In this document: positions 25,873-36,200 of the stretch, piece after piece
Numbering within the stretch: the first letter of the stretch is position 1
Layout of the letters: the number at the start of each line of letters is the position of its first letter
DNA from: an uncultured Ilyobacter sp.
GTDB taxonomy: Bacteria; Fusobacteriota; Fusobacteriia; Fusobacteriales; Fusobacteriaceae
Reading direction: 5' to 3'
Assembly (NCBI RefSeq): GCF_963668085.1
Contig: NZ_OY764058.1
Coordinates: 868,001 to 932,000 of the forward strand
Length of the DNA stretch: 64,000 nt
Program-made: the position numbers and the translations under genes
The notes under the pieces: generated by a model
Database searches by the model: none
The model's input: the letters and a program-made list of their open reading frames with translations, nothing else
Told to the model about the DNA's origin: nothing

Positions 25873-27312
25873 CTAGTTTATCATGTAATCCAGTAATTCC
25901 TTTACTGAAATTAAAGCTATTCCTGAATTTGTGTCTGACATTGCATAAGGAATGATTAAATTATCTCCATGGATGATTCCTCCGCAAGAGTAAACTACAT
26001 TTGGAACATACCCATTTCTTTCGCTTTCTAACGGTTCTAAAATTGGTTTACTGGTCGCCCCTATTACTTTTCTTGGATCCTCTAGATCCAATAGGATTGC
26101 TCCTATACAATACTTTCTCATAGCCCCAACACCGTGAGTTAAAACTATCCATCCTCTATCTGTTTCTATCGGAGACCCACAGTTCCCAATCTGCATAAAT
26201 TCCCAATCATATTGCGGTTGCCTCAGTAGCTTTGAAGTATTCCAAAAATGGATGTTTTCGGAAGACATTATATATAGGTTTTCTCCATCAATTCTAGAGA
26301 TTACTGTGTATTTACCATTGATTTTTTTCGGAAAAAGAGACATACCTTTATTAGCTGCATACTCTCCGTTTAACGTTATAGCTTTATAGCTAAAGAAATC
26401 TTTAGTTTCCAATATTTGGGGAAGAATCCTAATTCCATTATAGGCCGTATACGTAGCGTAATAAACTACCTCTCCATCATCATATTTAAATCGTACAAAC
26501 CTTGCATCTTCTATTCCATTACTTTCATTTTGTGAACTAGGGAATACGATCCTTTCGGATAATTTTTGATCTATTTTAAACTGTAGCTCATAATTAGATT
26601 CTGCCAACCATAATATGGTGTCTTTTAGATCATGATTTTTTTTTTCTGGTGATATATTTAATAGATCCCGGAGCTCAGATAAACTGAATTCATCTGATAG
26701 TTGTTCTTTTAGATTTGATAAGGAACTACAGTCTTCATTCATTTCATTTAATTTACAAAAGAATATATCTTTTTTATATATAGGATTTTTCACGGCTATT
26801 GCCCTTTCTACAAAGGGACTCACCTCGTCAAATTCAAAGTTGCCTTCTTTATCTACCACTCCGCCCCTAAACTCTATAGAGGATAGGTGTCCCTCTCCTA
26901 CTGCCCTAAAACTTAATATAAATCTTATACTCCCTTCTGGAACTTGAGTTTGATCTGGATGTTTTACAATAGATGGATTAAAAAAAGCTGCTGATTGAAC
27001 TGTATACTCTTGGGAAAAATAAGCTCCCAGAAGAGCTCTTTTCACCTCACTTATCCTTTGATTCGAAGGAATATGCTCTTTTATTCTATTATAGTGCTTA
27101 TCCAGTGCATCCCAGATATTTTTATGCCTTGCTGAGAAGTTTTCTATTGTATCCTGTAAAATATTATTGGCTTCCTCATCTGATAAGTTTAAAACGCGAT
27201 TTATGATATTATCTATACGTCCTTCACCTGAAGGTATATGAGATTTTATAATTACTCTTGATGGATCTGGTCTAAATATCTTGTCTATCCTCCTTACATT
27301 TAATTTTCCCAT
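25873..27312 (-). CDS. GH130-family beta-mannoside phosphorylase-like protein (long form)
   Basis: A 479-residue protein whose C-terminal 300 residues form the five-bladed GH130 propeller. Visible blade motifs are NGIEDARFVRFKYDDGEVVYYATYTAYNG, IGNCGSPIETDRGWIVLTHGVGAMRKYCIGAILLDLEDP and NGYVPNVVYSCGGIIHGDNLIIPY. The N-terminal 110 residues are helical and extra compared with short GH130 enzymes. Family members cleave beta-mannosides with phosphate, or run in reverse to extend beta-1,2-mannan. It overlaps functionally with the shorter GH130 directly upstream (one-base gap), so the two may act on different chain lengths. Linkage cannot be read from the sequence. Confidence 0.82.
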   Translation of the reverse strand: MGKLNVRRIDKIFRPDPSRVIIKSHIPSGEGRIDNIINRVLNLSDEEANNILQDTIENFSARHKNIWDALDKHYNRIKEHIPSNQRISEVKRALLGAYFSQEYTVQSAAFFNPSIVKHPDQTQVPEGSIRFILSFRAVGEGHLSSIEFRGGVVDKEGNFEFDEVSPFVERAIAVKNPIYKKDIFFCKLNEMNEDCSSLSNLKEQLSDEFSLSELRDLLNISPEKKNHDLKDTILWLAESNYELQFKIDQKLSERIVFPSSQNESNGIEDARFVRFKYDDGEVVYYATYTAYNGIRILPQILETKDFFSYKAITLNGEYAANKGMSLFPKKINGKYTVISRIDGENLYIMSSENIHFWNTSKLLRQPQYDWEFMQIGNCGSPIETDRGWIVLTHGVGAMRKYCIGAILLDLEDPRKVIGATSKPILEPLESERNGYVPNVVYSCGGIIHGDNLIIPYAMSDTNSGIALISVKELLDYMIN

Positions 27313-27313
27313 T

Positions 27314-28246
27314 TTAATCCCTCTCCTTTAAACACATATCTATTAACTTATTTATATTGGCTTCTCCTACACACATGACACTATCGGCACCGCCCCAATA
27401 AATCTTCAGAGTCCCATCCCCTTCGTCCACTGCTCCACAGGTAAAGACTACGTTGGGCACATAGCCTGTTACTTCCCAGGGATCTTCTGGCTCCAAGATC
27501 CACTCATCTGAAACTCCCAATACAATAGATGGATCCTCCAAATCATGAAGTGCTACCCCAAGTCTGTAAACAGATCCTGACATGGTTTTAAATACACCAT
27601 GATATATATTTAGCCATCCTTTTTCAGTCTTTATAGGAGTAGCTCCAGGTCCTATCTTCATCTCATCCCAGCGGTATTTATGGGGCTGCATTATTAATCT
27701 AGATCTTCCCCAATGTACCAAATCCGGTGAATAAGATATCCAGATAGACCATTTAGATATCTCTGAATGAGGTCTATCCAACCTCACATACTGTCCGTCT
27801 ATCTTTTGGGGAAAAATAACTACATTTCTTAGATCCGCCTGGGTAATAAGAGCGACTCTTTCTATCTCTGTGAAATCACGAGTTTTTGCAAGGGCTATTC
27901 TGACTCCATATTTAGAATAGCAGCTATAAGTTAAAAGGTGTTCACCGTCGATTTCACTAATCCGGAGATCTTCTACACCGTATTCCTCATACTGAGAAAA
28001 TATTGATTCCTTTTGCTTACATGGTGTTAAAAAAGGTTTCGATTCCACTTTAAAATCATAACCATCATCACTTTTAGCCATTCCTATAATAGATCTTCCA
28101 TTTAGAAGGTGGGAACGAAATAGCATAATATATTTATTTTTATATTTGACAATCCCTGCATTATGAACTGTAGCTACAGGATATGGCACGTCATCTTTAG
28201 TCAATATAGGATTTTTTTTATATCTTACCACCACTTCTCTCTTCAC
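27314..28246 (-). CDS. GH130-family beta-mannoside phosphorylase (short form)
   Basis: A 310-residue GH130 protein of normal family length. Hallmarks are GVEDLRISEIDGEHLLTYSCYS, FPQKIDGQYVRLDRPHSE, SIWISYSPDLVHWG, KIGPGATPIKTEKGWLNIYHGV and GYVPNVVFTCGAV. The catalytic Asp is probably in GVEDLRI. These enzymes phosphorolyse beta-1,2- or beta-1,4-mannosides to mannose-1-phosphate. The start is GTG with GAGGAGG upstream, overlapping the stop of the preceding glycosyltransferase by 3-4 bases, so translation is coupled. The neighbouring GT4 genes suggest a glycan made and turned over by one operon. Confidence 0.87.
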   Translation of the reverse strand: MKREVVVRYKKNPILTKDDVPYPVATVHNAGIVKYKNKYIMLFRSHLLNGRSIIGMAKSDDGYDFKVESKPFLTPCKQKESIFSQYEEYGVEDLRISEIDGEHLLTYSCYSKYGVRIALAKTRDFTEIERVALITQADLRNVVIFPQKIDGQYVRLDRPHSEISKWSIWISYSPDLVHWGRSRLIMQPHKYRWDEMKIGPGATPIKTEKGWLNIYHGVFKTMSGSVYRLGVALHDLEDPSIVLGVSDEWILEPEDPWEVTGYVPNVVFTCGAVDEGDGTLKIYWGGADSVMCVGEANINKLIDMCLKERD

Positions 28247-29409
28247 ATATTTCCTCCTCGTTCTTCGAGGATTTTTTCATAGACCTTTATATATTCATCC
28301 ACCATTCGGTCTACTGAAAATTTTTCCTCCACAATCTCTCTACATCTTTTTCTGTCAATGCTTGAGATGTTCTCCAAGGCTCTTAGAGCTCCGTCTACAT
28401 CATTCACAATAAACCCATTGACACCATCCTCTATAAGTTCAGGCATACTACCTTTGTTATATGCTATTACAGGTGTCCCACAAGCCATCGCTTCAACGAC
28501 AGATAATCCAAAGGGTTCTTGGAAGTATATAGGGTGAAGAAGGGCCAGTGCTCCGCCTAACAACTTATCTCTCTCTTCAGGTCCAACACTTCCTATATAG
28601 GTGATCTGTTCATTCAGATGGGGCTCTACTTCACCTTTAAAATACCCTTCATCTTGAATAATTCCTGCCATGATGAGTTTTTTATTGGATCTCTTAGCAA
28701 TCTCAATAGCTTCCTTTGGACCTTTATCTCTATGTAATCTTCCGAAAAATAACAGATAATCTTCAGGTAGTTCTCTATATGTAAATTGATTTAAATCTAT
28801 TCCATGGTGTACAGTACCGATATAATTCAAACCACTATTCCTATCCGAATTGCTTATCGAAACATAGTAGGTTCTTTTGTTATATTTTTCATACACAGGG
28901 AGTATTTTTTCAGAAGAAAATCCGTGTATTGTAGTAAGTACTGGCGTCTCAACTAAACCACTATATGTCAACGGGAGAAAATCAAAATTGTTATGTATAA
29001 TATCAAATTCATCGGCGCTCTGAAATACATTAGCTATATGCAGACCTTCCCAGACTTTAGGATCTATATTTTTATCCTCTTCATATCCGACTTGACATAC
29101 TGATCTCAATTCTCCTTCTGTTATAGATTCCCCTGTTGCAAATAGGGTTACATCCACTCCTCTTTTTACTAAACCCTCACAGAGTAAGGAAACAACACTT
29201 TCCCAAGGACCATAATGTCTTGGAGGGGTTCTCCAAGCTATGGGGGAAATCAAAGCCACCCTCAACGGAGTCTTTTTCTGAACTTCATCATTTCTTCTAT
29301 TTTTATTCACCTTAAACCACCTCATTTTTAATTCTTTCTGATCCATTTCATACAAAAAAAATGATTGTTTCTTTCTTGAATAATGATTAGAACTTAATTT
29401 TAATTGCAT
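28243..29409 (-). CDS. GT4 glycosyltransferase, first gene of the Tn-B glycan operon
   Basis: A GT-B enzyme of up to 388 residues. It reads LRVALISPIAWRTPPRHYGPWE, a glycine-poor N-terminal loop typical of this GT4 subgroup. HHGIDLNQF, LLFFGRLHRDKGPKEAIEIA and the donor site FQEPFGLSVVEAMACGTPVIAYNKGSMPELI follow. The start is uncertain: a GTG 47 codons in (VNKNRRNDEV) has AGGTGG at good spacing, while the first ATG has no clear ribosome site. The protein would then be about 340 residues. It heads the operon, with the resolvase gene divergent upstream. Confidence 0.85.
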   Translation of the reverse strand: MQLKLSSNHYSRKKQSFFLYEMDQKELKMRWFKVNKNRRNDEVQKKTPLRVALISPIAWRTPPRHYGPWESVVSLLCEGLVKRGVDVTLFATGESITEGELRSVCQVGYEEDKNIDPKVWEGLHIANVFQSADEFDIIHNNFDFLPLTYSGLVETPVLTTIHGFSSEKILPVYEKYNKRTYYVSISNSDRNSGLNYIGTVHHGIDLNQFTYRELPEDYLLFFGRLHRDKGPKEAIEIAKRSNKKLIMAGIIQDEGYFKGEVEPHLNEQITYIGSVGPEERDKLLGGALALLHPIYFQEPFGLSVVEAMACGTPVIAYNKGSMPELIEDGVNGFIVNDVDGALRALENISSIDRKRCREIVEEKFSVDRMVDEYIKVYEKILEERGGNM

Positions 29410-29625
29410 TGATTGTTGAGAATCATATATTTTTTAAAACTAACACCACTCAAATCTATATTACTACAATATTTTTGACTATTTGAAATCTGATGATTCT
29501 AAGGTCAAAAAATTCCTAGTTTTTATATTTTTTGACTTTCATACAGTTTATTTAAATAATTATAGACCAAATCTATAATTCAGAATAATATAGCCATATA
29601 TTTAATTAAAAGGAGCCAAAGAAAA
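29410..29625. promoter_or_regulatory. Candidate res region of Tn-B
   Basis: A 216-base AT-rich gap lies between the cargo operon and the divergent resolvase gene, the usual place of res in this arrangement. It contains small inverted pairs such as TATAGA/TCTATA near 29563-29578. Subsites could not be assigned with confidence. Confidence 0.4.
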
Positions 29626-30234
29626 ATGATATATGGATATTGCAGAGTAAGTACAAAGCATCAGAACCTACAGAGACAGGTAGATGCACTAATTGACCAC
29701 GGAATAAATCCAAGATTTATATTTTCAGATAAATATAGTGGAAAGACCTTGGACAGAGAAGGTCTTAATGAGCTATTAGCGATATTGAAACCTGGAGATA
29801 TACTGGTTGTAAAGGAGATTGACAGGCTAGGAAGGAATAGAAAAGAGACTAAAGAACTTATGATTAGACTCATAAAGCAGGATATAGGGCTGGTATGTCT
29901 AGATATGCCATATCTAAAGGAGTTCATAATAGATAAAATAAAAGAAAATGAAGGCTTCCTCGAGATAATGGCCAATGCTCTTTTGGATGTCATATTGGAG
30001 GTTGCTGAACAAGAGAGAAAGAAAATAATAAATAGGACAGCTGAAGGAAGAAAAAAAGCATTTCAAAAGGGAATAAAATTTGGAAGATCGAAGAAAGTAT
30101 CATTAGAAACCTTTAGAAAATATTATAATAAATTCTTGAAGCGCGAGATGAAAGCTATTGAAATTCAAAAGGAACTTGGCATAAGTAAACAGTGTTACTA
30201 TAACTATTCAAAGCAGCTTAAAGATGAAATATAG
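29626..30234 (+). CDS. tnpR: Tn-B serine resolvase
   Basis: A 202-residue small serine recombinase. The N-terminus MIYGYCRVSTKHQNLQRQVDAL carries the catalytic Ser (RVST) and nearby Arg. KEIDRLGRNRKE is the conserved DRLGR helix. The long E-helix and a C-terminal helix-turn-helix (EIQKELGISKQCYYNY) follow. It should resolve Tn-B cointegrates at res just upstream. It overlaps tnpA by 11 bases, so translation is coupled. A ribosome site AAAGGAGCC precedes the ATG. Confidence 0.94.
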   Translation: MIYGYCRVSTKHQNLQRQVDALIDHGINPRFIFSDKYSGKTLDREGLNELLAILKPGDILVVKEIDRLGRNRKETKELMIRLIKQDIGLVCLDMPYLKEFIIDKIKENEGFLEIMANALLDVILEVAEQERKKIINRTAEGRKKAFQKGIKFGRSKKVSLETFRKYYNKFLKREMKAIEIQKELGISKQCYYNYSKQLKDEI

Positions 30235-32998
30235 ATATACAGTTTTGACTAAAAATGAAAAAGAAAGAATATTAATATCCTTATATGATGATAAAAACAT
30301 GGAAAAGGATTTTTCTCTTACTAATATAGAGCTTGAAAAAATACAGAAAGTTAACAAACCGTATTTGGCTTTAGGATATGCTGTTCAGATACTTTTTTTA
30401 AGAAGTAGAGGAATTTCAATTCTTTCTTCTCACGATAGAGTTTCTCGAAAGATTATAGAATATATAGCTTTCCAGATAGGTTGTAACCCTGATTTTATTG
30501 ATAAATATTGGAAAGTGAAGAATACAAAATTTAGACATTTTCAAGATATTTCTAATATTTTGGAGTTTAAAAAGTTTGAAATGACTCCTAAAGTAGAGAG
30601 AATCATCTACAATATAGCACTTTCTAAAGGAGAAAGTATTGAGATTGTTGAAGTATTAATTGAGGAATTAAAAAGAAAAAAGATAATTCTACCTAGCCTT
30701 TCTAAAATAGAAGAAGTGGTTTCTAAAGGAATAGCTACCACAGAATCCTTTATCTATTCAATAATCTGCAATGAGATAGAAGATAGAAAGAAATTGGAAA
30801 GTCTTTTCTCTTTAGAAAATGGAGTTTCTAACTATTCTAGAATAAAGAATATTTCAGTAAATAAAAGTCCTACTGGGGTAAAGGAGCTTTTGAGGTTAAT
30901 CAAAAATATCGACCATTATGGAAAAAGTATTGATCTAAGCTTTCTTACAGAGAGTAAGATCAGACATTTCTATGGAAAGCTTCAGCGTTCAGATAGATTC
31001 AGAATAGAAAGATTTCAAGATATGGAAAAGAGACATGCGTATCTGGCTATGTTTCTTAGCTTTAGGCGTAAAGAGTTTGTAGATATGGTTATAGAGGTTA
31101 CATCCAACTATGCACATGTAGTTATGAAAAGATCCAAAAAGAAAGCTCAACACTATAATTTGAAAAATCAGAAGAGGTATAAGGTAAATTCTGATAAGTT
31201 AAAAGATGTTGTAAAAAATATCTTGGAAATTGATGACTTCAACTCTCTCAAAAAGTATCAAGCTTACCTTCTAGATTTAAAGAGAGAGCTTGATTTAGAG
31301 AATGAAGAGATGGAGGAAATCGATTTTCTCCTTAAATCACACCAGAGCTTCAACTATACCAATGAACTTTTAGAGTGTATCGAGTTTGATAGCAATACAA
31401 AACCCAACTTCATAAAATATCTGAATTTTTTCAAGGAAAACAGACATAAGAAAAAGCTTAAGGCAGACATATCTTTTTTCAGCCCTCAATGGCAGAAGAA
31501 TATAAAAAAATATGACTATATCAAGAAGGTTGTTGAGATAGCTCTACTTTATTCAATAAGAGATTATATAAGGTCTGGAGATCTTTTTGTAAGAGAAAGT
31601 AAAAAGTACAATAGCTTTGACCACTATCTAGTAGATCCAGGGGAAGAAATACTTACTGAAGAGACTACAAAGTTTATTTCTCAATTAAAATTACTTCTTG
31701 ATATTCCCAAAGAGACAGATTTTCATCGAGAGATAGAGAAGGATAATAAGAGTAGTTTTGGAGATAAAATATACAACCTTTTTCCTAAAATTACCATGAC
31801 AGAGATTCTTTATGAGGTTAACTCATGGACTGGACTTTTGGAGAACTTCCAAAGATTATCCCAAAGTTCTGAAAATCGGCAGAAAGTTTTAGTCGCTACT
31901 CTTCTTGCAAATGGCCATAATATAGGATTTTCCAAGATGGCCATATCAAGCTCAATTGATGAGGCAGTTTTAAGAAGGGCTAACGAATTCCATTTCAACT
32001 ATGATAATCTGTTCAAAGCTCAGAAAAATTTAGTAAACTACCATCATTCTCTTGATATTGTTGGCAACTGGGGTGATGGAAAAAAGTCCTCTTCTGATGG
32101 AATGAGAGTTCCAATTACTTCAAAAACAATCTATGCCGACTACAACTCCCATTATGGAAATAAGGGAGGCGGTATATACAGACACATAAGTGACCAGTAT
32201 ACCCCTTACTATGTTCAAATGCTTGAAGGAAGGGACAGCAATCATGTTTTAGATGGACTTCTATATCATGAAACCGAGCTTGAAATATACGATCATTCCA
32301 CAGATACCGCTGGATATACTGAGCAGATGTTTGCTCTAACTTATCTTTTAGGATTTAATTTTAAACCAAGAATAAAGAATTTAGACCAGCAGCAACTTTA
32401 TGCCTTTGAAACTTTAGAGATAAGTGACATCAAGTTCAAGAAAATCAATGAAAAAATAATTTCTGAAAATTATTCTGAGGTTATGAGACTCGTGAAATCC
32501 ATAAAGTGTGGCAAGGTAAAGGCATCTCTGATTCTTCAGAAAATAAACTCGTATAACAGAGATAACAGTGTGGCAAAAGGATTAAAAGAGATTGGAAGAG
32601 TATTGAAAACCAAATACATATTGGAATACTACACAAAAAAAGAGCTTAGAAAAGAGGTTCAGAAGATTTTAAATAAGGGAGAATCAATCAATTCCGTAGG
32701 AAGACTTCTGTTTTTTGGAAAGCATGGTAGACTAAATGAATCATCTCTAGAAAATCAGCTTGAAAAAGTTAGTTGTCTAAATATCTTGCTAGGATCTTTA
32801 ATCGTTTGGAATTCACGTTACCTAGAAAAGGTTTACAAGTCAGCAAGGAATGAGGAGTGGTTTGAATTAGAAGAGTTTAAGAGAGTAGGACCTTTAGGAA
32901 CTCAACATGTCAATTTTCTAGGGAAATATATATTCGAAGATAATCAAATAGATACAGATGATGGTTTAAGACCATTAAAAATAGAGGTTCAGGCTTGA
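30224..32998 (+). CDS. tnpA: Tn-B Tn3-family transposase
   Basis: A 924-residue Tn3-family transposase. It has the N-terminal DUF4158-type end-binding region (MKYRYTVLTKNEKERIL...), a central helical region and the C-terminal DDE domain with SSDGMRVPITSKTIYADYNSHYGNKGG and HETELEIYDHSTDTAGYTEQMFAL. It is clearly homologous to the Tn-A transposase (922 residues), with the DDE half much closer than the N-terminal half, in line with their different terminal repeats. It is full length and in frame. The stop lies 43 bases before the right terminal repeat. Confidence 0.95.
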   Translation: MKYRYTVLTKNEKERILISLYDDKNMEKDFSLTNIELEKIQKVNKPYLALGYAVQILFLRSRGISILSSHDRVSRKIIEYIAFQIGCNPDFIDKYWKVKNTKFRHFQDISNILEFKKFEMTPKVERIIYNIALSKGESIEIVEVLIEELKRKKIILPSLSKIEEVVSKGIATTESFIYSIICNEIEDRKKLESLFSLENGVSNYSRIKNISVNKSPTGVKELLRLIKNIDHYGKSIDLSFLTESKIRHFYGKLQRSDRFRIERFQDMEKRHAYLAMFLSFRRKEFVDMVIEVTSNYAHVVMKRSKKKAQHYNLKNQKRYKVNSDKLKDVVKNILEIDDFNSLKKYQAYLLDLKRELDLENEEMEEIDFLLKSHQSFNYTNELLECIEFDSNTKPNFIKYLNFFKENRHKKKLKADISFFSPQWQKNIKKYDYIKKVVEIALLYSIRDYIRSGDLFVRESKKYNSFDHYLVDPGEEILTEETTKFISQLKLLLDIPKETDFHREIEKDNKSSFGDKIYNLFPKITMTEILYEVNSWTGLLENFQRLSQSSENRQKVLVATLLANGHNIGFSKMAISSSIDEAVLRRANEFHFNYDNLFKAQKNLVNYHHSLDIVGNWGDGKKSSSDGMRVPITSKTIYADYNSHYGNKGGGIYRHISDQYTPYYVQMLEGRDSNHVLDGLLYHETELEIYDHSTDTAGYTEQMFALTYLLGFNFKPRIKNLDQQQLYAFETLEISDIKFKKINEKIISENYSEVMRLVKSIKCGKVKASLILQKINSYNRDNSVAKGLKEIGRVLKTKYILEYYTKKELRKEVQKILNKGESINSVGRLLFFGKHGRLNESSLENQLEKVSCLNILLGSLIVWNSRYLEKVYKSARNEEWFELEEFKRVGPLGTQHVNFLGKYIFEDNQIDTDDGLRPLKIEVQA

Positions 32999-33040
32999 TT
33001 TGGCTTGAACCCTTTATTTTATTGGTAAAAATGAATGGTT

Positions 33041-33073
33041 GGTGAAAAAATTCGAGAAAACCGGAGCTAGGCC
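33041..33073 (-). repeat. Tn-B right terminal inverted repeat
   Basis: 33 bases; read on the minus strand they begin GGCCTAGCTCCGG and end TTTTTTCACC. The sequence pairs with 22836-22868. Confidence 0.9.
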
Positions 33074-33202
33074 TTAAATGAAATATTAGAATTGGGCATG
33101 GAGCTAAATATAATAAAACAAGATGAAGGCTTTCTAAAACTTAGTAAGTATATAGATCATTTCACAATAGATATATTAGACGAAGGGGAAGAAAATGAGT
33201 AG
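33074..33202 (+). pseudogene. jetB: jetB 3' remnant (DUF2398-like, Wadjet type III)
   Basis: An open frame of 42 codons begins at the Tn-B end (LNEILELGMELNIIKQDEGF...) and stops at 33200-33202, overlapping the jetC start by 8 bases. That overlap and the strand show it is the tail of the gene normally upstream of jetC. In type III Wadjet operons that gene encodes a DUF2398 protein. The rest of jetB and all of jetA (DUF2397) are absent from the window. The family assignment rests on position and on the identity of jetC and jetD; the fragment alone is too short to prove it. Confidence 0.65.
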
Positions 33203-36200
33203 ATGGAAGATAGAAAAATATGGGTTTTTTAACTTTTGGTTATTTGATAAAGAGGAGATAAAAACCAGTGAGGGCAACTTACTGCTAAATGGTGAAAACG
33301 GAAGTGGTAAAAGCGTTATTCTGCAGAGTTTTATTCCTTTGATTTTTGATGGAGACCTATCAGCAAGAAATCTTTCAACAGAGGGAGATAGCTCAAGAAA
33401 GATGGATTACTATATATCATATGGAGATAAAAAAGAGGGGATATCTTATCTCTATAGTGAACTCAGCAGAACTGACAGCAGTGGGAATAAGAGATATATA
33501 AATTTAATTGTTGGAATGAAGTCTAGAAACGGATCCCTGATCTCTAAATGGTTTTTGATAACTAAGGATAAACGAGTAGGGACAGATTTTTATATATATA
33601 AGTCAGAGGGAAGCTCTTTGATTCCTTTAGATAAACAGAATCTAAAGAGAGACCTAAAAAATAAAATTGATGGTTATTATGAATTTTATGAAAAACCTCA
33701 AGAATATAAGGTTGCTGTAAACAAAAATGTATTTGGGTTTAGTGAGGTAGACGAGTTTGATGAAACGTTAAACTTAATTAGAAAATTAAGAAAACCAGAC
33801 CTTAAGGAAAATGGAAGCTTAGATCCTAAAAAGATATATGAAATACTAAATAGCTCTCTGAAAGTAATTCCTGAAAATGAATTAAGGGGTATGACAGATA
33901 CTCTTGAAAACATAGAGGCTATTTCTACAGAAATTAAATCTATGAAGGCTAAATTAGAAGTTTTAAGAAAAATTAGGGATGACTATGAAATCTATAAGAA
34001 GATAGTTTTAACTAAAAGACTAAAAGAATATTTTAAAGCCCAAGAAAATTATCAAGAAATGAATAATATCTACAATAAAAATATAGAAAAGAAGAGAATT
34101 AGGGAAGAGAGATTAAAAAAATCAATTGAGAAAGAAGAAAAACTAACAAGTGAACTAGAGTTAAAGCATAAGGAGTTAAAAGAATTAGAGGGGAGTGAGG
34201 ATAATACCCTGATAAATATGCTAGAAAATGCTATAAATGATATAAAAAAATTAGACAAAAAGATAGCCTTTCTGGATAAGGATATAGAAACTGAGGAATT
34301 GAAGTTAAAAAAAGCTGATGAAAAACTTGGTTCTACAAGAAGAGAATTTGAAAAAAGTAAATCAAAATGTTTAGACAAGATAGAGGAATTAGAGAAATTA
34401 AAAAATGAAATAGGCTTAGAGTGGGAAATAGACTTCTATGAGCTCCTTTCAAATAAAAGAATAACTCAGGTAGAGATGCTTGAAAAAAAATATGAGGAAC
34501 ATAAAAATAGTATAGATAAATTTATGGAATTAATTAAAAGGTTAGATAAAATAGAAACAGATATAGCTAATATAGAGAAAAAGGTAGAAGAAGAAAAAAA
34601 ACGACTAGAAAATCACCGTAGGGAAAAAAATGAAATTGAAGTCTTGAATACTAATAAAGTAGATGAATTTTTAGATGTTTTTAGTGAAAGCTATCAAGAA
34701 ATGAGATTTGACTATGGAGACATCAAAAAATTTCAAGGAATTTTAGACGAACTAAGTGAAGATTATAATGGAAAAGATGACGCCATTGAACTCTTTAGAA
34801 CATTGAAAGAATATAAGAAAGAAAGCCTGTCTAAAGAGTTGATTAAGTATGATAGAAGTATAGAGAAGCTGCAAGAGGAGATAGATGATAATTATAAAGA
34901 AAAATCTAAATTAGAGCTGTCAGAAGACAGTGAAATAGAATTATTATCACATAAGAAGAAAGATAGACAAAATCTAGAAGGGATATCTCCTTTTTATAAA
35001 TGTATAAGGTTTAAAGATAAATTAGAGGAAAGTCTAAAGGGTAAAATTGAAAAGGCTCTTTGGGAAATGGGATTATTAGATGCCTTAGTAGGCAATAATG
35101 ATATTTTTGATAAATTTGTAAAAGCTGATATTAATGTGCCAGAGAATCTTACGAATTATTTAGAGGTTGAAGATGAGTGCATAGAAAAAGGTAATGTAAT
35201 AAGAATTTTAGAATCTATTTCAATAAGAGAAGATGGAGATGCTTTTATAAACTCTGACGGGAAGTACAGAAATAAATTAATCAACGGTAAAGTAGATAAC
35301 TGGAAGGGAACCTACATAGGGATTGAAGCCAGAAAAAAACTAAGACTATCAAAACTAGAAAAACTAAGAAAAGAAATAGAGAATTTAGAGGAAAGAAGAG
35401 ATCTGATTAAAGTTAGCAGGGATAATACCTCTCAGAGAATAGGTGTTCTAGAAGATGAATCTCAAAAGATAATAGATAGATATTTAGAAATTTTTAGACC
35501 TATCTACGAGAATTATCAAAAGACATTAACCCTTTTAGAAAGCAGAGAAAGAGAACTCTTTGATATAGAAAAAGATCTCACTAACAGAAAAGACATGAAA
35601 ACTGAAGTTTACAGGGATATAGAGGTGATAGAAAAGAAGTTAAATATATCTATAAAAAAAGAGATGTACTTAAAACTCAAATTTTCCATGGAAAGGTTTG
35701 GACAAATTTTAGAGATATTTAAGTCCAATTTAGAAACTCATATTTCATACTCAAACAGGTTGGAAGATATAAAAAGTACAATAAATAATATTAAATCAAT
35801 TCAGGACAGGTATAGATTAGAAAGAAGAAGCAGTATCAATGAAAAAAATGAACTGGTGGAGAGAAAAAAAGTCCTGGAAATAGAAGTAGAGAGTAAAGAC
35901 CTGGCTAATTTAAAAGAAAGAATATACTCTCTTAGAGAAAGTATTAATATAGAGATTCCAAATAGAAAATATAAGAATGCATTAACTATTGGGAATCTAC
36001 AAAAAGATATAGAGGTGCTAGGAGAAAGATTATCTGAAGATATTAAACTACTAGAAAAATTAAGAATAGAAAGTTTAGTAGAAGAAAAGCTGCTAAAATT
36101 GGAAGTGAAACTAGACCATGATGTTGTAGAAGGAGAAATTCTAGATCTAGAAGGTAAAAAAACTGTCTATGATAGATATAAGGAGCATGAAAATAAAAAA

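Larger units (their letters stand above)
22836..33073. mobile_element. Tn-B: 10.2-kb Tn3-family transposon carrying a GH130/GT4 operon
   Basis: The segment is bounded by 33-bp inverted repeats (GGCCTAGCTCCG...TTTTTTCACC; 31 of 33 match) at 22836-22868 and 33041-33073. It contains a serine resolvase and Tn3 transposase at the right and five cargo genes at the left. The flanking pentamers are TTATA (inside Tn-A tnpA) and TTAAA (inside jetB). They are not a duplication, so this is not a simple insertion. An intramolecular transposition with adjacent deletion, or recombination between two Tn-B copies, would explain it. The ends share GGCCTAGC with Tn-A, so the two elements are related. Confidence 0.88.

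Noticed and set aside
22836..33073. Tn-B as a simple insertion into Tn-A
   Set aside because: The flanking pentamers differ and the remainder of Tn-A tnpA does not follow the right end; jetB does.
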